From an uncultured bacterium (GTDB lineage: Bacteria > Bacillota_I > Bacilli_A > RFN20 > CAG-826), in contig CASGAD010000014.1 of NCBI GenBank assembly GCA_949299335.1, forward strand, positions 130,330-183,185: DNA of 52,856 nt, read 5' to 3'. The notes beneath the pieces were generated by a model that did no database searches, was not told where the DNA came from, and worked only from the letters and a program-made list of their open reading frames with translations. The position numbers and the translations under genes are program-made. Of the stretch, positions 26,266 to 34,888 are shown piece by piece; the stretch's first letter is position 1, and every line of letters begins with the position of its first letter.

Positions 26266-28206
26266 TTAAATATTATTTTCTAAAGCAAACTTTTGTGCTT
26301 TTTCACGTAATGTTTTGAATTCTTCTTCAATTTTTTCTTCTCTTAAAGCTTCTTTAGCCTTACGAGCTTCAATCTTAGCGTTATATGCATTACGTTCTTC
26401 TTCAGACATAGCAGCAATACGATCTTCTTTAGCTTTAATTGCTTCAGCTTTTTTAGCTTCCATAGCAGCTTTCTTTTCTTCTTTTGCTTTGATAGCAGCT
26501 GCTTTCTTTTCGTTATACTTTGCTAATTCTTCTTCGTAATTAAGGCCTTGTTTTTCGCATCTCTTCTTTAAATTAGCAATTGATTCAGCTTCAGCGATTT
26601 CTTCAGCTTCTTTTTGCTCTTGAAGCATTCTTTCTTGAGGAGAAACAAATACTCCTCCTTCAGCTTCAACTTTAGCCTTTTGATCTTCAACAATTGTTCT
26701 ATGATCAATCTTTGAGAATTTTTCAACATTCATGAAAATGAAGATAATACCCATAATCAAGTAACATAATGCTTCTCCACCAAAGAAGATGAATGTATGA
26801 ACAAGTTTTGCGATTTCATTAGGAACACTATTTTCTAATCCATAAATTATTGCGTTTGCAATACCTGGCATAGCAACCATGATTGATCCATAAAGTGCCA
26901 TTGTAAATCCATCGGTTCTCTTACCATATAAAGCTTCTTGATGGTCAAGAACATCGCTCATTAATGCTAGAGAAATATACATTGCAGGAACAGTTCCTAA
27001 AGCTTTTAAACAGAACCCTGCGATTGAAATTCCGAATATCGAAGTTGTATCTGTTCCAAAAGGAATAACTAAAAATCCTGTTAATCCTAATAAGAATGCA
27101 ATGAAGCAACCGGTTCTAATAGTATTGGCTTTTCCGAATTTATTAGCTAAAGGCCAAATAACTACCATTCCTAATGCTGTTGGAATAGCACCAACAATAT
27201 TAATAGTTCCTTGTAATGAAAGGTCACCAACCCAAGCTTGGGAATATAATAAGCAGTCATTATTCTTCAACATACCACCGAATTGATACAAGAAGAAGAA
27301 TATAATAATCATCCACCAATATTTGTCATGCATACAAATTTTGATTTGTGATTTCATTGGGATTTTTTTAGTTTCTTTTTCTTCAAGTTTTTGAGTAGTT
27401 TCTCTTGTAGATTCAGTTAATTTAATATTTTCTTCTGTAATTCTTTCTCTAGAGAAGAAATATTCAATTAAAGATCCTAATAAGAAACAACAGAACATAA
27501 TGCAAATAACAATAATCCATTTGCTATTAGCATCGGCTCTTAAAGCTTCATCAGCTAAATTTCCATTTTCTCCACTAGGTAATAGTCCAAGAGCATCAAT
27601 AATAAATGGTCCAATCATACTTGCTAAACCAATAGCTCCAAGTTGTGAAGCATTTGAAGCAGTTGCAAGTAACGATCTCTTACTGCTATCTCTAGTACTT
27701 AAATTAACTAATGACGAATGGGATGTATAATAGAAAGGATAGGCAACAGCATAATATAAGTTATAACCTATAGCAACCATCGTTAATGTTAAAATATTTG
27801 GATTTTCTATGGTGGCACCTTCTGGGAATGGTACAGCAAATAGTACAACTAATGCGATTGCAATTAATGGTAAAGCAACTAAGATTAATGGTCTAACTTT
27901 ACCTGCAACGCTAGGTTTTCTTTCTGCTAATCTACCAACAAGTAAATTGCCTAATACGATTAAAATTGATGAAACTAAAAATAAAATTGTGCTAAATAAA
28001 GGAGCCCATGATTTTAATCCCAAAACTGTATTCCAATATTGTGCTAAATAAGTGTTAACAACAGCATTGGAAGTTAAGGCTAGCATTGGTCCAACTAAAT
28101 AACCTAAACCAGCTTCAGGAAAGAGCTTTACATTAGCCGATTTTATTTTAGTCGACAAAAGAGGATTTTCAAAAATACTCTTCTTTTTTGTCTTTTGACT
28201 TTCCAT
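26266..28206 (-). CDS. GPH-family (MelB-like) sugar:cation symporter with long charged C-terminal tail
   Basis: An MFS-type importer of the glycoside-pentoside-hexuronide group. Twelve hydrophobic segments span about residues 25-510. Conserved stretches include YNLYYAVAYPFYYTSHSSLV and, in the second half, ALMSDVLDHQEALYGKRTDGF, a typical GPH signature. The last 130 or so residues are a hydrophilic Ala/Glu/Lys-rich coiled coil (EEERNAYNAKIEARKAKEAL), far beyond the normal family end. The start at 28206 (646 aa) is preceded by AAGGAG; the ATG at 28236 lies upstream of that site. Expression should depend on the operator at 28272-28283. A substrate linked to the GH3 glycosidase product is inferred from the shared operator. 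Confidence 0.9.
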   Translation of the reverse strand: MESQKTKKKSIFENPLLSTKIKSANVKLFPEAGLGYLVGPMLALTSNAVVNTYLAQYWNTVLGLKSWAPLFSTILFLVSSILIVLGNLLVGRLAERKPSVAGKVRPLILVALPLIAIALVVLFAVPFPEGATIENPNILTLTMVAIGYNLYYAVAYPFYYTSHSSLVNLSTRDSSKRSLLATASNASQLGAIGLASMIGPFIIDALGLLPSGENGNLADEALRADANSKWIIVICIMFCCFLLGSLIEYFFSRERITEENIKLTESTRETTQKLEEKETKKIPMKSQIKICMHDKYWWMIIIFFFLYQFGGMLKNNDCLLYSQAWVGDLSLQGTINIVGAIPTALGMVVIWPLANKFGKANTIRTGCFIAFLLGLTGFLVIPFGTDTTSIFGISIAGFCLKALGTVPAMYISLALMSDVLDHQEALYGKRTDGFTMALYGSIMVAMPGIANAIIYGLENSVPNEIAKLVHTFIFFGGEALCYLIMGIIFIFMNVEKFSKIDHRTIVEDQKAKVEAEGGVFVSPQERMLQEQKEAEEIAEAESIANLKKRCEKQGLNYEEELAKYNEKKAAAIKAKEEKKAAMEAKKAEAIKAKEDRIAAMSEEERNAYNAKIEARKAKEALREEKIEEEFKTLREKAQKFALENNI

Positions 28207-28261
28207 AAAACGTAAACTCCTTAAACTTGCAATCAAAAAAAAGATTGCTTTTCATGTAATT

Positions 28262-28284
28262 ATTATATCAAGTAAGCGCTTACA
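28262..28284 (-). promoter_or_regulatory. Extended -10 promoter and CRE/LacI-type operator of the symporter
   Basis: The palindrome GTAAGCGCTTAC (28272-28283) lies 4 bases upstream of an extended -10, TGATATAAT (TATAAT at 28262-28267). Read as TTGTAAGCGCTTACTT it fits the catabolite-response consensus with one mismatch. A bound regulator would cover the promoter. Confidence 0.8.
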
Positions 28285-28523
28285 AAAAAAGTAGTATTTA
28301 TAGCACTTATTTTCATAATTTAAATAAAATTCTTCCGATGGAATCGATACTTTTGCAATAATATCATTATTTAAATCTTTTATTGTAATATGAAACTTTT
28401 TAATCTTATTTTTTATTAAAAGATACATTTACAATAAAGAAATATCATTGCAAAAAATAAAGATAAAAGCGCTTAAATAACGCTTGCAACATATTTATTG
28501 CATATCTTAAATATATAGTATCT
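28285..28523. other. Upstream region of the symporter, with a second operator-like core
   Basis: No gene. The 8-base palindrome AAGCGCTT, the core of the neighbouring operator, recurs at 28467-28474, about 195 bases upstream of the main site. It could be an auxiliary site, but the flanks do not match. Confidence 0.4.
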
Positions 28524-29882
28524 TTACTTGATTTCTTCTAAGGCCTTATCAGGAAAAATGATCGAAACAGTAAAATAATTTTCTTTCCAACCACATTTAA
28601 CATTTCCATCATATTTTTCCACTACTTTAATAATAGATTTCATTCCATAACCATGGTATCTTTTATCTTTTTTAGTAACTGGAAAATCTTTATAAAAATC
28701 TGGTCTAATTGAACAATAGTTTCTTATGTAAATAAAGATTGATTGCTTTTCTTTATAGCACTGTAAATGAATAACCCTATTTTTCTCTTCTTCATCATTA
28801 ACAGCGTTTATAGCGTTATCTATTAAATTATCAAATAAAGAAACAACATCTTCACTATCCATGAAATTTAATATATTTCCATCAATAAAATAAGTAAAAT
28901 CTATTTTATTATTAAGTGAAGTTAAGTAAGTAGACATAAGTATAGTGTCAATTCCTGCATTTCCAGTTTTGACAAAAGAATCATACACCGAGACTGTTTT
29001 TTTAATATTTTCAATCTCGTCATGATTTATTGAACTATTAGCATTTTCTTCTATTCTTTTTAATTGCTTTTTAATGTCATGAAACTTGATATTAATTAAA
29101 TCTATATTTTCTTTAGATACTTGATTTAATCTATTTTGTTCTTTAATCAAAAGATCTAACGTATGATTGTTAGATTTTAATTTAGATTCTAAGAAAAAAG
29201 AAAATTGCATGTATAAGCAAAGGAAGCAACCAAATATAGCATAAATGTTACAGATAACATTTATAGTAAATTCGTTTATTGTTCCATTTAAAGAAAAACC
29301 TTTAAAGATAGATAAAACCATACAAATAAGTAAGTTAAGAATTGATATACCTAAAATACGATTATCAATAATTTCATATGTTTGATATTTTTTATGATAT
29401 TTTCTTACTAGGAAAATATATATTAGAACTATTAAGCAAATTTTAAATAAAAGATTAAAACATATATCAACTACTAAAGAAGGCATGGTTAATCCAGAGT
29501 GTTCAATAAAATACAAAATTATAGCTTCGATACCATTTGATAAATGTTCAATTGAATAAGCCGCGACAGTATAAAAAATTGTCTCTTTAAAACTTAATTT
29601 AAATGAAAAGAATAACAAAAAAGAAATTAAAAATACTTCAAACAAAAAGAAAATTAGCTGGAAAATTAGCCCAAGAATTGCATAGTTTTTAGTTAAATCA
29701 GTTAAATAAAGTGTCAATAAGCAAAAAGCAGTTTGTAGAGTTATCATCCCAATAACCCCTACACCTACTCTAATATAAAACTTATCTTTTCTTGGACAAT
29801 TTAAAGTAAGTAAAAATGCACTAAATAATAAAGTAATCGACCATATTAATGGAACTCTAAAAGCAAGATAAAGTAAATCCAC
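28524..29882 (-). CDS. AgrC/LytS-type GHKL sensor histidine kinase
   Basis: A membrane sensor of 452 aa. About six membrane helices fill residues 1-230, followed by a coiled-coil dimerisation region with the phospho-acceptor motif KFHDIKKQL. A GHKL ATPase follows, with the N box (LFDNLIDNAINAV) and G box (HGYGMKSIIKVVEKYDG). This is the arrangement of AgrC-like kinases that pair with LytTR regulators, which is exactly its partner here. It begins with GTG, 3 bases after the regulator stop. The signal is unknown; no peptide pheromone gene is evident next to it. Confidence 0.92.
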   Translation of the reverse strand: MDLLYLAFRVPLIWSITLLFSAFLLTLNCPRKDKFYIRVGVGVIGMITLQTAFCLLTLYLTDLTKNYAILGLIFQLIFFLFEVFLISFLLFFSFKLSFKETIFYTVAAYSIEHLSNGIEAIILYFIEHSGLTMPSLVVDICFNLLFKICLIVLIYIFLVRKYHKKYQTYEIIDNRILGISILNLLICMVLSIFKGFSLNGTINEFTINVICNIYAIFGCFLCLYMQFSFFLESKLKSNNHTLDLLIKEQNRLNQVSKENIDLINIKFHDIKKQLKRIEENANSSINHDEIENIKKTVSVYDSFVKTGNAGIDTILMSTYLTSLNNKIDFTYFIDGNILNFMDSEDVVSLFDNLIDNAINAVNDEEEKNRVIHLQCYKEKQSIFIYIRNYCSIRPDFYKDFPVTKKDKRYHGYGMKSIIKVVEKYDGNVKCGWKENYFTVSIIFPDKALEEIK

Positions 29883-29885
29883 ACT

Positions 29886-30605
29886 CTACATCCAACCCTT
29901 TCTCTCACCAAAATAATTAAATAAATCATCAATAAATTCTTTTTTACGATGTCTTGCAATTGGCAAGGTTACCCCTTTTAAGTATACAGAATCTTGGGTT
30001 GTTTTTTCTACATAAGCTAAATTTACTAGTATTCCTTTCATGCAATAAGAGAATGCATTTTCATGTAGTTTAGATTCAAACATACTAAATGACCCTCTAA
30101 CTCTATATTCTTCTTTTTCTGTATGAAAAATTAAATAGTTACCATCTTTTTCGATATATAAAATGGTATCTAAATCACAGACAATATTAGTAGAAGCATT
30201 AATTTTTAAAAGGATACTCTTATCTTTACTTCTTTTTTTGATGTTTAGAACTCTATTTAATCGATGTTCTATATTTGTATAGTTAAATGGTTTAATGATA
30301 TAATCCAAAGCATTTACTTCATATCCTTTTAAGGCAAATTTAGATAAATTAGAGACAAAAATAATTGTGACATCTTCATCTTTTTCTCTAATTCTTTTGG
30401 CTAAATCCATACCATTAATATTTGGTAAATCTATATCAAGAAAAATAATGTCTTCATGACACTTAAATGCATCTAGCATTTCTAAACCATCTTGAAACAC
30501 TCTAATAGCACATTCTCTTTCAGCTCGTTCAAAGAATAATCTAACGTATTTCTCTAACTTATCGCTATCAGACAACGTATCTTCAACAATTATAATGTTA
30601 TACAC
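29886..30605 (-). CDS. LytTR-family response regulator
   Basis: A 239-residue regulator. The receiver domain has the acidic pocket (IIVEDT), the phospho-acceptor Asp in FLDIDLPNING (about residue 57) and the conserved Lys in LDYIIKPF. The LytTR DNA-binding domain follows at about residues 135-235 (ILYIEKDGNYLIFHT, ending RHRKKEFIDDLFNYF). It starts with GTG, with AAAGGAGGG just upstream. It forms a two-gene operon with the kinase. A 19-bp inverted repeat lies immediately before its ribosome site. Its targets are unknown; LytTR sites are paired direct repeats. Confidence 0.93.
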   Translation of the reverse strand: MYNIIIVEDTLSDSDKLEKYVRLFFERAERECAIRVFQDGLEMLDAFKCHEDIIFLDIDLPNINGMDLAKRIREKDEDVTIIFVSNLSKFALKGYEVNALDYIIKPFNYTNIEHRLNRVLNIKKRSKDKSILLKINASTNIVCDLDTILYIEKDGNYLIFHTEKEEYRVRGSFSMFESKLHENAFSYCMKGILVNLAYVEKTTQDSVYLKGVTLPIARHRKKEFIDDLFNYFGERKGWM

Positions 30606-30617
30606 GTTCCCTCCTTT

Positions 30618-30668
30618 TATACAAAAAGGTTTTATTATCTAAAATAAACAATAAAACCTTTTTGTATA
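30618..30668 (-). terminator. Perfect 19-bp inverted repeat before the response regulator
   Basis: The arms at 30618-30636 and 30650-30668 are perfect complements (core ACAAAAAGGTTTTATT), with a 13-base loop. The 3' arm ends in CCTTTTTGTATA, so T5 is within the stem. It sits between the stop of the small membrane gene (30672) and the regulator ribosome site (30609-30616). It probably attenuates transcription between the two units. Confidence 0.7.
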
Positions 30669-30671
30669 TTT

Positions 30672-30911
30672 TTATTTTGATACAACTTCTATTTCAGCCT
30701 TCTTTTTTAAAACCATTGGTATAAAATCAATTAATGTACAAGCTAACATTATTGCAGCTATTACAACTTCAATTATTCCTTTCATACCACCATAAGCATT
30801 AAAATCAGCACTTCTAAAGGTAATAATATTAATTTTTGATGACATCACAATTAGTGGAATACCTATAATAAGTATAGCAAATAAATAATTGACTCTGCTA
30901 AATAACCCCAT
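30672..30911 (-). CDS. Two-helix membrane protein, probable C-terminal part of a frameshifted gene
   Basis: Seventy-nine residues with two membrane segments (about 8-27 and 45-70) and a Lys/Glu-rich end. No known family. It overlaps the preceding 153-codon gene by 49 bases in the -1 frame. Its ATG lies exactly at an A5 run (30911-30915), where one added A would join it in frame to the upstream protein. No good ribosome site precedes its ATG. I think both are halves of one four-helix membrane protein of about 218 residues. Confidence 0.6.
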   Translation of the reverse strand: MGLFSRVNYLFAILIIGIPLIVMSSKINIITFRSADFNAYGGMKGIIEVVIAAIMLACTLIDFIPMVLKKKAEIEVVSK

Positions 30912-31324
30912 TTTTGAACTTCGCCCAAAATTTTATTTTCTTTTATAGGTTTGATTTTACTAATTACAAACATTGCGATTTCATAAACTAAGGCAATTAT
31001 TAATAAACTTACTGCCATGAGGCTTAATACTGCTAAGAAATCACTTGCTCCTGTTCCAGTTTTAGAGTCAATACCCATAACTGCTCTCCATTGACCAGAG
31101 TATAATCCAAAAGCATTAAAATTATCGGTCCAAAAAGTTCCAAAGAAGAATTTTACTGCTGAATTTCCTGATGAGTCACCTGTTAAACCAGGATTACCAT
31201 AAGTCATAAAGTGTTGTGCACCATTTCCTAATGCGTCCCAAATTACTAAAGGGAAAGCAGCAATTAAAATTAAGCCTATAATAGCAAATATTAAACGTAA
31301 AATTTGTGTTTTTCCTTTTTTCAT
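30863..31324 (-). CDS. Membrane protein, probable N-terminal part of a frameshifted gene
   Basis: A 153-residue protein with membrane segments at about 10-30 and 93-118, with an extracytoplasmic Gly/Ser/Phe-rich loop between them (SAVKFFFGTFWTDNF). Beyond residue 139 the sequence (WGYLAESIIYLLYLL) runs in the shifted frame of the next gene, and this is probably not the native end. AAAGGAT lies before the ATG. It lies in the glycosidase operon, downstream of the lipoprotein and after a strong hairpin. Function unknown. Confidence 0.65.
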   Translation of the reverse strand: MKKGKTQILRLIFAIIGLILIAAFPLVIWDALGNGAQHFMTYGNPGLTGDSSGNSAVKFFFGTFWTDNFNAFGLYSGQWRAVMGIDSKTGTGASDFLAVLSLMAVSLLIIALVYEIAMFVISKIKPIKENKILGEVQKWGYLAESIIYLLYLL

Positions 31325-31344
31325 ATTTATCCTTTCTCACTTAA

Positions 31345-31376
31345 ATGATAAGTGTTGCGTCTGCAACACTTATCAT
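31345..31376 (-). terminator. Strong hairpin between lipoprotein and membrane-protein genes
   Basis: A perfect 14-bp stem (ATGATAAGTGTTGC / GCAACACTTATCAT) with a 4-base loop. No T run follows in the minus direction. This is more like an mRNA-stabilising or partial terminator element that separates expression of the GH3/lipoprotein part from the genes downstream. Confidence 0.65.
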
Positions 31377-31382
31377 ATTTAA

Positions 31383-32138
31383 TTAAGCATTTGCGACAAA
31401 ATTTGATCTAATTTGCATGTCCCAATCTCTAATGACGTAAGTATCACCAGGTTGTAATTCGGTTTTGTTTCCATCAGTAACAACATAATTACTGAATTCA
31501 TAACCTTCTCTAGTGTATTTACATTCTGGGAGAGTAATTGTATCACCAACATGACCTTCAAAATTATATTCGGACATGTCACCAGTTAATTCGCCAACTT
31601 TAGTTTCGCCTGCCCAACCAGATTGCCAAATTCCATTATCAAAAGTAATTTCAAATGTTGGTTGTTCAGGAAGTGTTTCATTAGCTCCAAATGCTTCATT
31701 ATAAGCACTTAAGAAATCATATTTTGACATATGGTTTTTATGATATTTAAAACCTGTTCCTCTATCGTCTGGATGGGAGAAAGTCCACGACCAAATTCTT
31801 GCATCGGTAGTACCATCAATTACAACAGCTTCATTTCTTTCAAAACCATTCATGTCTAAAAGGGTCATTTTCAATTCACCTGATTCAATGCTCCAACTTC
31901 CAGAAAAATCAGCAAACATTGCTTTTCCAGTTGCATGGGCTTCCCAAGTGTTGTCTTTATGGAATATTGTTTCTGCAGGAGAAGGACCTAAATCCCCCTT
32001 ACCTGCCATAACAAAATTACCTGCGTTTTCACAATATGATTGATAAATATCATCACTACTAGCTCCACATGAAGCAAGTGCAATAGATCCCAAGATAATG
32101 CTACAAGCACATACCTTACTTAAAAATTTATTTTTCAT
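31383..32138 (-). CDS. Lipoprotein with C-terminal InlB-like repeat
   Basis: A 251-residue exported protein. The lipobox is IALASC (Cys 24). A Trp/Gly-rich middle (GSWSIESGELKMTL) resembles a small beta-barrel ligand-binding fold. The C-terminal 60 residues (GHVGDTITLPECKYTREGY ... MQIRSNF) resemble a Listeria-Bacteroides type repeat. The start at 32138 is supported by AAGGAG 8 bases upstream; a start at 32159 lies before that site. It is 20 bases after the GH3 stop and probably co-transcribed. A role as accessory glycan-binding lipoprotein is inference from context. Confidence 0.75.
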   Translation of the reverse strand: MKNKFLSKVCACSIILGSIALASCGASSDDIYQSYCENAGNFVMAGKGDLGPSPAETIFHKDNTWEAHATGKAMFADFSGSWSIESGELKMTLLDMNGFERNEAVVIDGTTDARIWSWTFSHPDDRGTGFKYHKNHMSKYDFLSAYNEAFGANETLPEQPTFEITFDNGIWQSGWAGETKVGELTGDMSEYNFEGHVGDTITLPECKYTREGYEFSNYVVTDGNKTELQPGDTYVIRDWDMQIRSNFVANA

Positions 32139-32158
32139 AATTTTATCTCCTTTTTGCA

Positions 32159-34888
32159 CTATTTAGTTTCGCCTTCTGGTAATGCTTTTTCTTTTTTACT
32201 AAGAATGTAAGATGCAATTAGCATTCCTAAACTTCCAGCAAATATGACACCGAAGACACTTTCTACTGAAACAATGGCTACTTTCCACCATGGAGTAATT
32301 GAAACAATTCTTGTATTTGGTGATAATCCATTAATTGTATGGGTTCTTGAAGCAACATAGAGCATTTTAACAGCTGCGTTAACAAGAGCTTTATTAATAA
32401 CTGGATCGTTTCTATATTTATCACTTGTTAATAATCCATATGAGTATGGGTTTAAAGTTGTGTGTAACCACATTGAAGTTTCACCTAATAATCCATCGAT
32501 AACATCTTGGTGATTAACTTCAAACATATCAGTAACAATTGCACCCTTAAATCCTAATTCGTTATATAAGTAACCTGTTTGTGAACCATAGTCTTCACCA
32601 GACCATAACATACCAACTCTATTAAACGAGTTCATAAGTCCAAGTCCATCAAATTTAGAAATACCGTATTCAAATCCTTGGAGGTAAACTTCTCTAACTG
32701 TTTGTTCATTAGCCCAAGTTGTAATACCATGTCTATGGTCTTCTTGATCGTTTAAGAAATAGTGTTTTGCATAGCAGTTAGAACCTTTTTCTCTCATTCC
32801 ACCGATTGCATAACCACAAGCCATACCTGTGATAAATCCATCTTCTGAGAAGTATTCACCATTTCTTCCACCATATGGAGTTCTGTGGATATTTGGTGAG
32901 AATCCATATAAACCAACTGATTTAACTGTTTTTGTTGATGAGTGTAAGTTTTGTTCGCCTTCAATTAAACCAATATCTTTCATTATTTCTGCATTAAATG
33001 TTGCAGCTCTCATATCACCAGAAGTAAAGTCAGTTCCAACTAAACCTGTCGCTGAGAATGGATTGACACGGCCCATTGAAGAGTCTTGGTCTGTTTCTTG
33101 AAGTTTGCCAACTGATGGAACAGCAATACTACCATACCAACAATCCATAACTAATGAAGCTGTTTCTTCATATGTCATTTGTTCAGCAAGTTTCCACCAT
33201 TGTTCATCACCCCATGGTGTATCTTTTAATTTAACAACTGTTAAGCCATTATTTTGTCCATATTTTGGCATTTCTGTTGCTGCTTGTTCTTCAGGATCAG
33301 CAACATAAGTAATGGACATAGCTTGTTTTAACATATCTTTGTTATATGTTACTCTATATGTCTCAGTTGGATATGTTCCTGTCCAGTCATTTCTTGATAA
33401 GTATTTGAAATCGCCATTATCTTTTTTAGCGTATTCATCTCTTAATAAGTCAACACTATCAAATTGATTTTCAACTTCATTTCCTGAAGCATAGTTTGTT
33501 GAGAAAATTTCTGTATCTAATTTATCATTAGTAATTTTCTTAGTTAAGTTACTATCTCCACCAATAACTGAATAGCCTTTAGCAGCTAATATATTATTTG
33601 TTGCTTCATGAGAATCACCAGCAACTGTGAAATAGTAATCTCCACTATCATAGATATAAGTACCAGCGCTATAAGCATCATATGTTCTTAATTGCCATTT
33701 ATCAACTTCCATTGTAACTGTAGTTGTTGCGCCTGGTTCAACTACATCAGTTGTTTTTCCAAAGCCAACTAAATTTACAGCAGCTTGTTCAATATGATTC
33801 TCTTTAGCGTAATCTGTATATGGTTTTTGCAAGTAAACTAAAACAGAATTTTTACCTGCAACTTTACCAGTATTTTTGACATCGACTGTAATCTTATATA
33901 CATCTTCATCTGAATCGTCAAGTTTCATATTTGAATATTCAAATGTTGTGTATGATAAACCATGTCCAAATGGATAAGCAACATATGAATCATAATCAAA
34001 TGTTCCTACTTTTGGAGTGTTCATGACAACGTCTTCATATCTTGTTTCATAATATTTATAACCAACATAAATGCCTTCTTGATAGACAACTGCTCTATCC
34101 CATGAAGATTGTTGTGGGTTATCACTATAAGTGTAAGCGTCAACATTGACTGCATCATAATCAGCTTTAGTTATATCGTCAGTAAATTCTGCACTATAAG
34201 TACCAAAGTTAACCATAGCAGGATTTAACATATTATCAGTATAAATTGTATCGACAAGTCTGCCAGATGGATTAATGCTACCATCTAAAATATTGACTAA
34301 ACCTTCTGTACCATATTCTCTTGACATTTGCCCGACCCATAAAGCGGAGTCAATTCCGTATTCAGGATTGGTTAAGAAATCACCTGCGATAGCATTAGAT
34401 GTTGAGAAAATAACAACTATCTTTCTAAATTTACCTTGATCCTTTAATGCTTTAATTCCTTTAAGCATTGTGTCTTCAGTAGTTGCTAATGATAAATAAT
34501 CACCATTTGGGAATTCTGTTTCATTAGCTTTATTAATTGAACCTTGGACTTGGCTTGAGGCAAATTCTGTATCAATTGTTGTTTGTTCATGAGCACAATC
34601 TGTACCTTCACCAGCTCTTCTTCCTAAAACTACAAGTGCAACATCGCCTTGGCTAGATGGTACTGTAGACCAATCTGGTAAATTGACAGATGTTCTTGCT
34701 ACTGGTTTTTTTGCTGCATATGCATCCCAAACTGAACTATCAACTGTATATCCAGCTTTAGTTAATACACCATTTAAATTTGTGAAATAAGCTTGTGCTC
34801 CATTTCCATAAACAGTAATTTTCTTATCTGTAGCAGCTAATGGTAATGCACTATTATCATTTTTCAAAAAGTGCTGTACCTTCTTCAA
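32159..34888 (-). CDS. GH3 glycosidase with swapped domain order and C-terminal membrane anchor (main part, frameshifted at 5' end)
   Basis: A glycoside hydrolase family 3 enzyme, likely a beta-glucosidase type. Domains run in reverse order: GH3 C-domain first (residues 1-230, ALPLAATDKKITVYGNGA), a fibronectin-III-like domain (about 320-430, VDVKNTGKVAGKNSVLVYL), then the catalytic barrel (about 530-860). Catalytic landmarks are NIHRTPYGGRNGEYFSEDG, CYAKHYFLNDQEDHR and the nucleophile in VTDMFEV (Asp about 787). One membrane helix (about 871-895) ends the protein. No proper start exists: the first codon of this frame is TTG without a ribosome site. A single-base change in a T5 run (34866-34870) would fuse it to the upstream fragment, giving the family motif EEGTALF-LKNDNSALPL. 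Confidence 0.88.
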   Translation of the reverse strand: MKKVQHFLKNDNSALPLAATDKKITVYGNGAQAYFTNLNGVLTKAGYTVDSSVWDAYAAKKPVARTSVNLPDWSTVPSSQGDVALVVLGRRAGEGTDCAHEQTTIDTEFASSQVQGSINKANETEFPNGDYLSLATTEDTMLKGIKALKDQGKFRKIVVIFSTSNAIAGDFLTNPEYGIDSALWVGQMSREYGTEGLVNILDGSINPSGRLVDTIYTDNMLNPAMVNFGTYSAEFTDDITKADYDAVNVDAYTYSDNPQQSSWDRAVVYQEGIYVGYKYYETRYEDVVMNTPKVGTFDYDSYVAYPFGHGLSYTTFEYSNMKLDDSDEDVYKITVDVKNTGKVAGKNSVLVYLQKPYTDYAKENHIEQAAVNLVGFGKTTDVVEPGATTTVTMEVDKWQLRTYDAYSAGTYIYDSGDYYFTVAGDSHEATNNILAAKGYSVIGGDSNLTKKITNDKLDTEIFSTNYASGNEVENQFDSVDLLRDEYAKKDNGDFKYLSRNDWTGTYPTETYRVTYNKDMLKQAMSITYVADPEEQAATEMPKYGQNNGLTVVKLKDTPWGDEQWWKLAEQMTYEETASLVMDCWYGSIAVPSVGKLQETDQDSSMGRVNPFSATGLVGTDFTSGDMRAATFNAEIMKDIGLIEGEQNLHSSTKTVKSVGLYGFSPNIHRTPYGGRNGEYFSEDGFITGMACGYAIGGMREKGSNCYAKHYFLNDQEDHRHGITTWANEQTVREVYLQGFEYGISKFDGLGLMNSFNRVGMLWSGEDYGSQTGYLYNELGFKGAIVTDMFEVNHQDVIDGLLGETSMWLHTTLNPYSYGLLTSDKYRNDPVINKALVNAAVKMLYVASRTHTINGLSPNTRIVSITPWWKVAIVSVESVFGVIFAGSLGMLIASYILSKKEKALPEGETK

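Noticed and set aside
28524-30605. Full Agr quorum-sensing system
   Set aside because: The kinase and regulator are Agr-like, but no AgrB protease or AgrD peptide gene is adjacent; the neighbours are the glycosidase operon.
34857-34888. Programmed ribosomal frameshift in the GH3 gene
   Set aside because: There is no canonical X-XXY-YYZ slippery heptamer in the right frame, and T5 is too short for usual transcriptional slippage; error or mutation is more likely.
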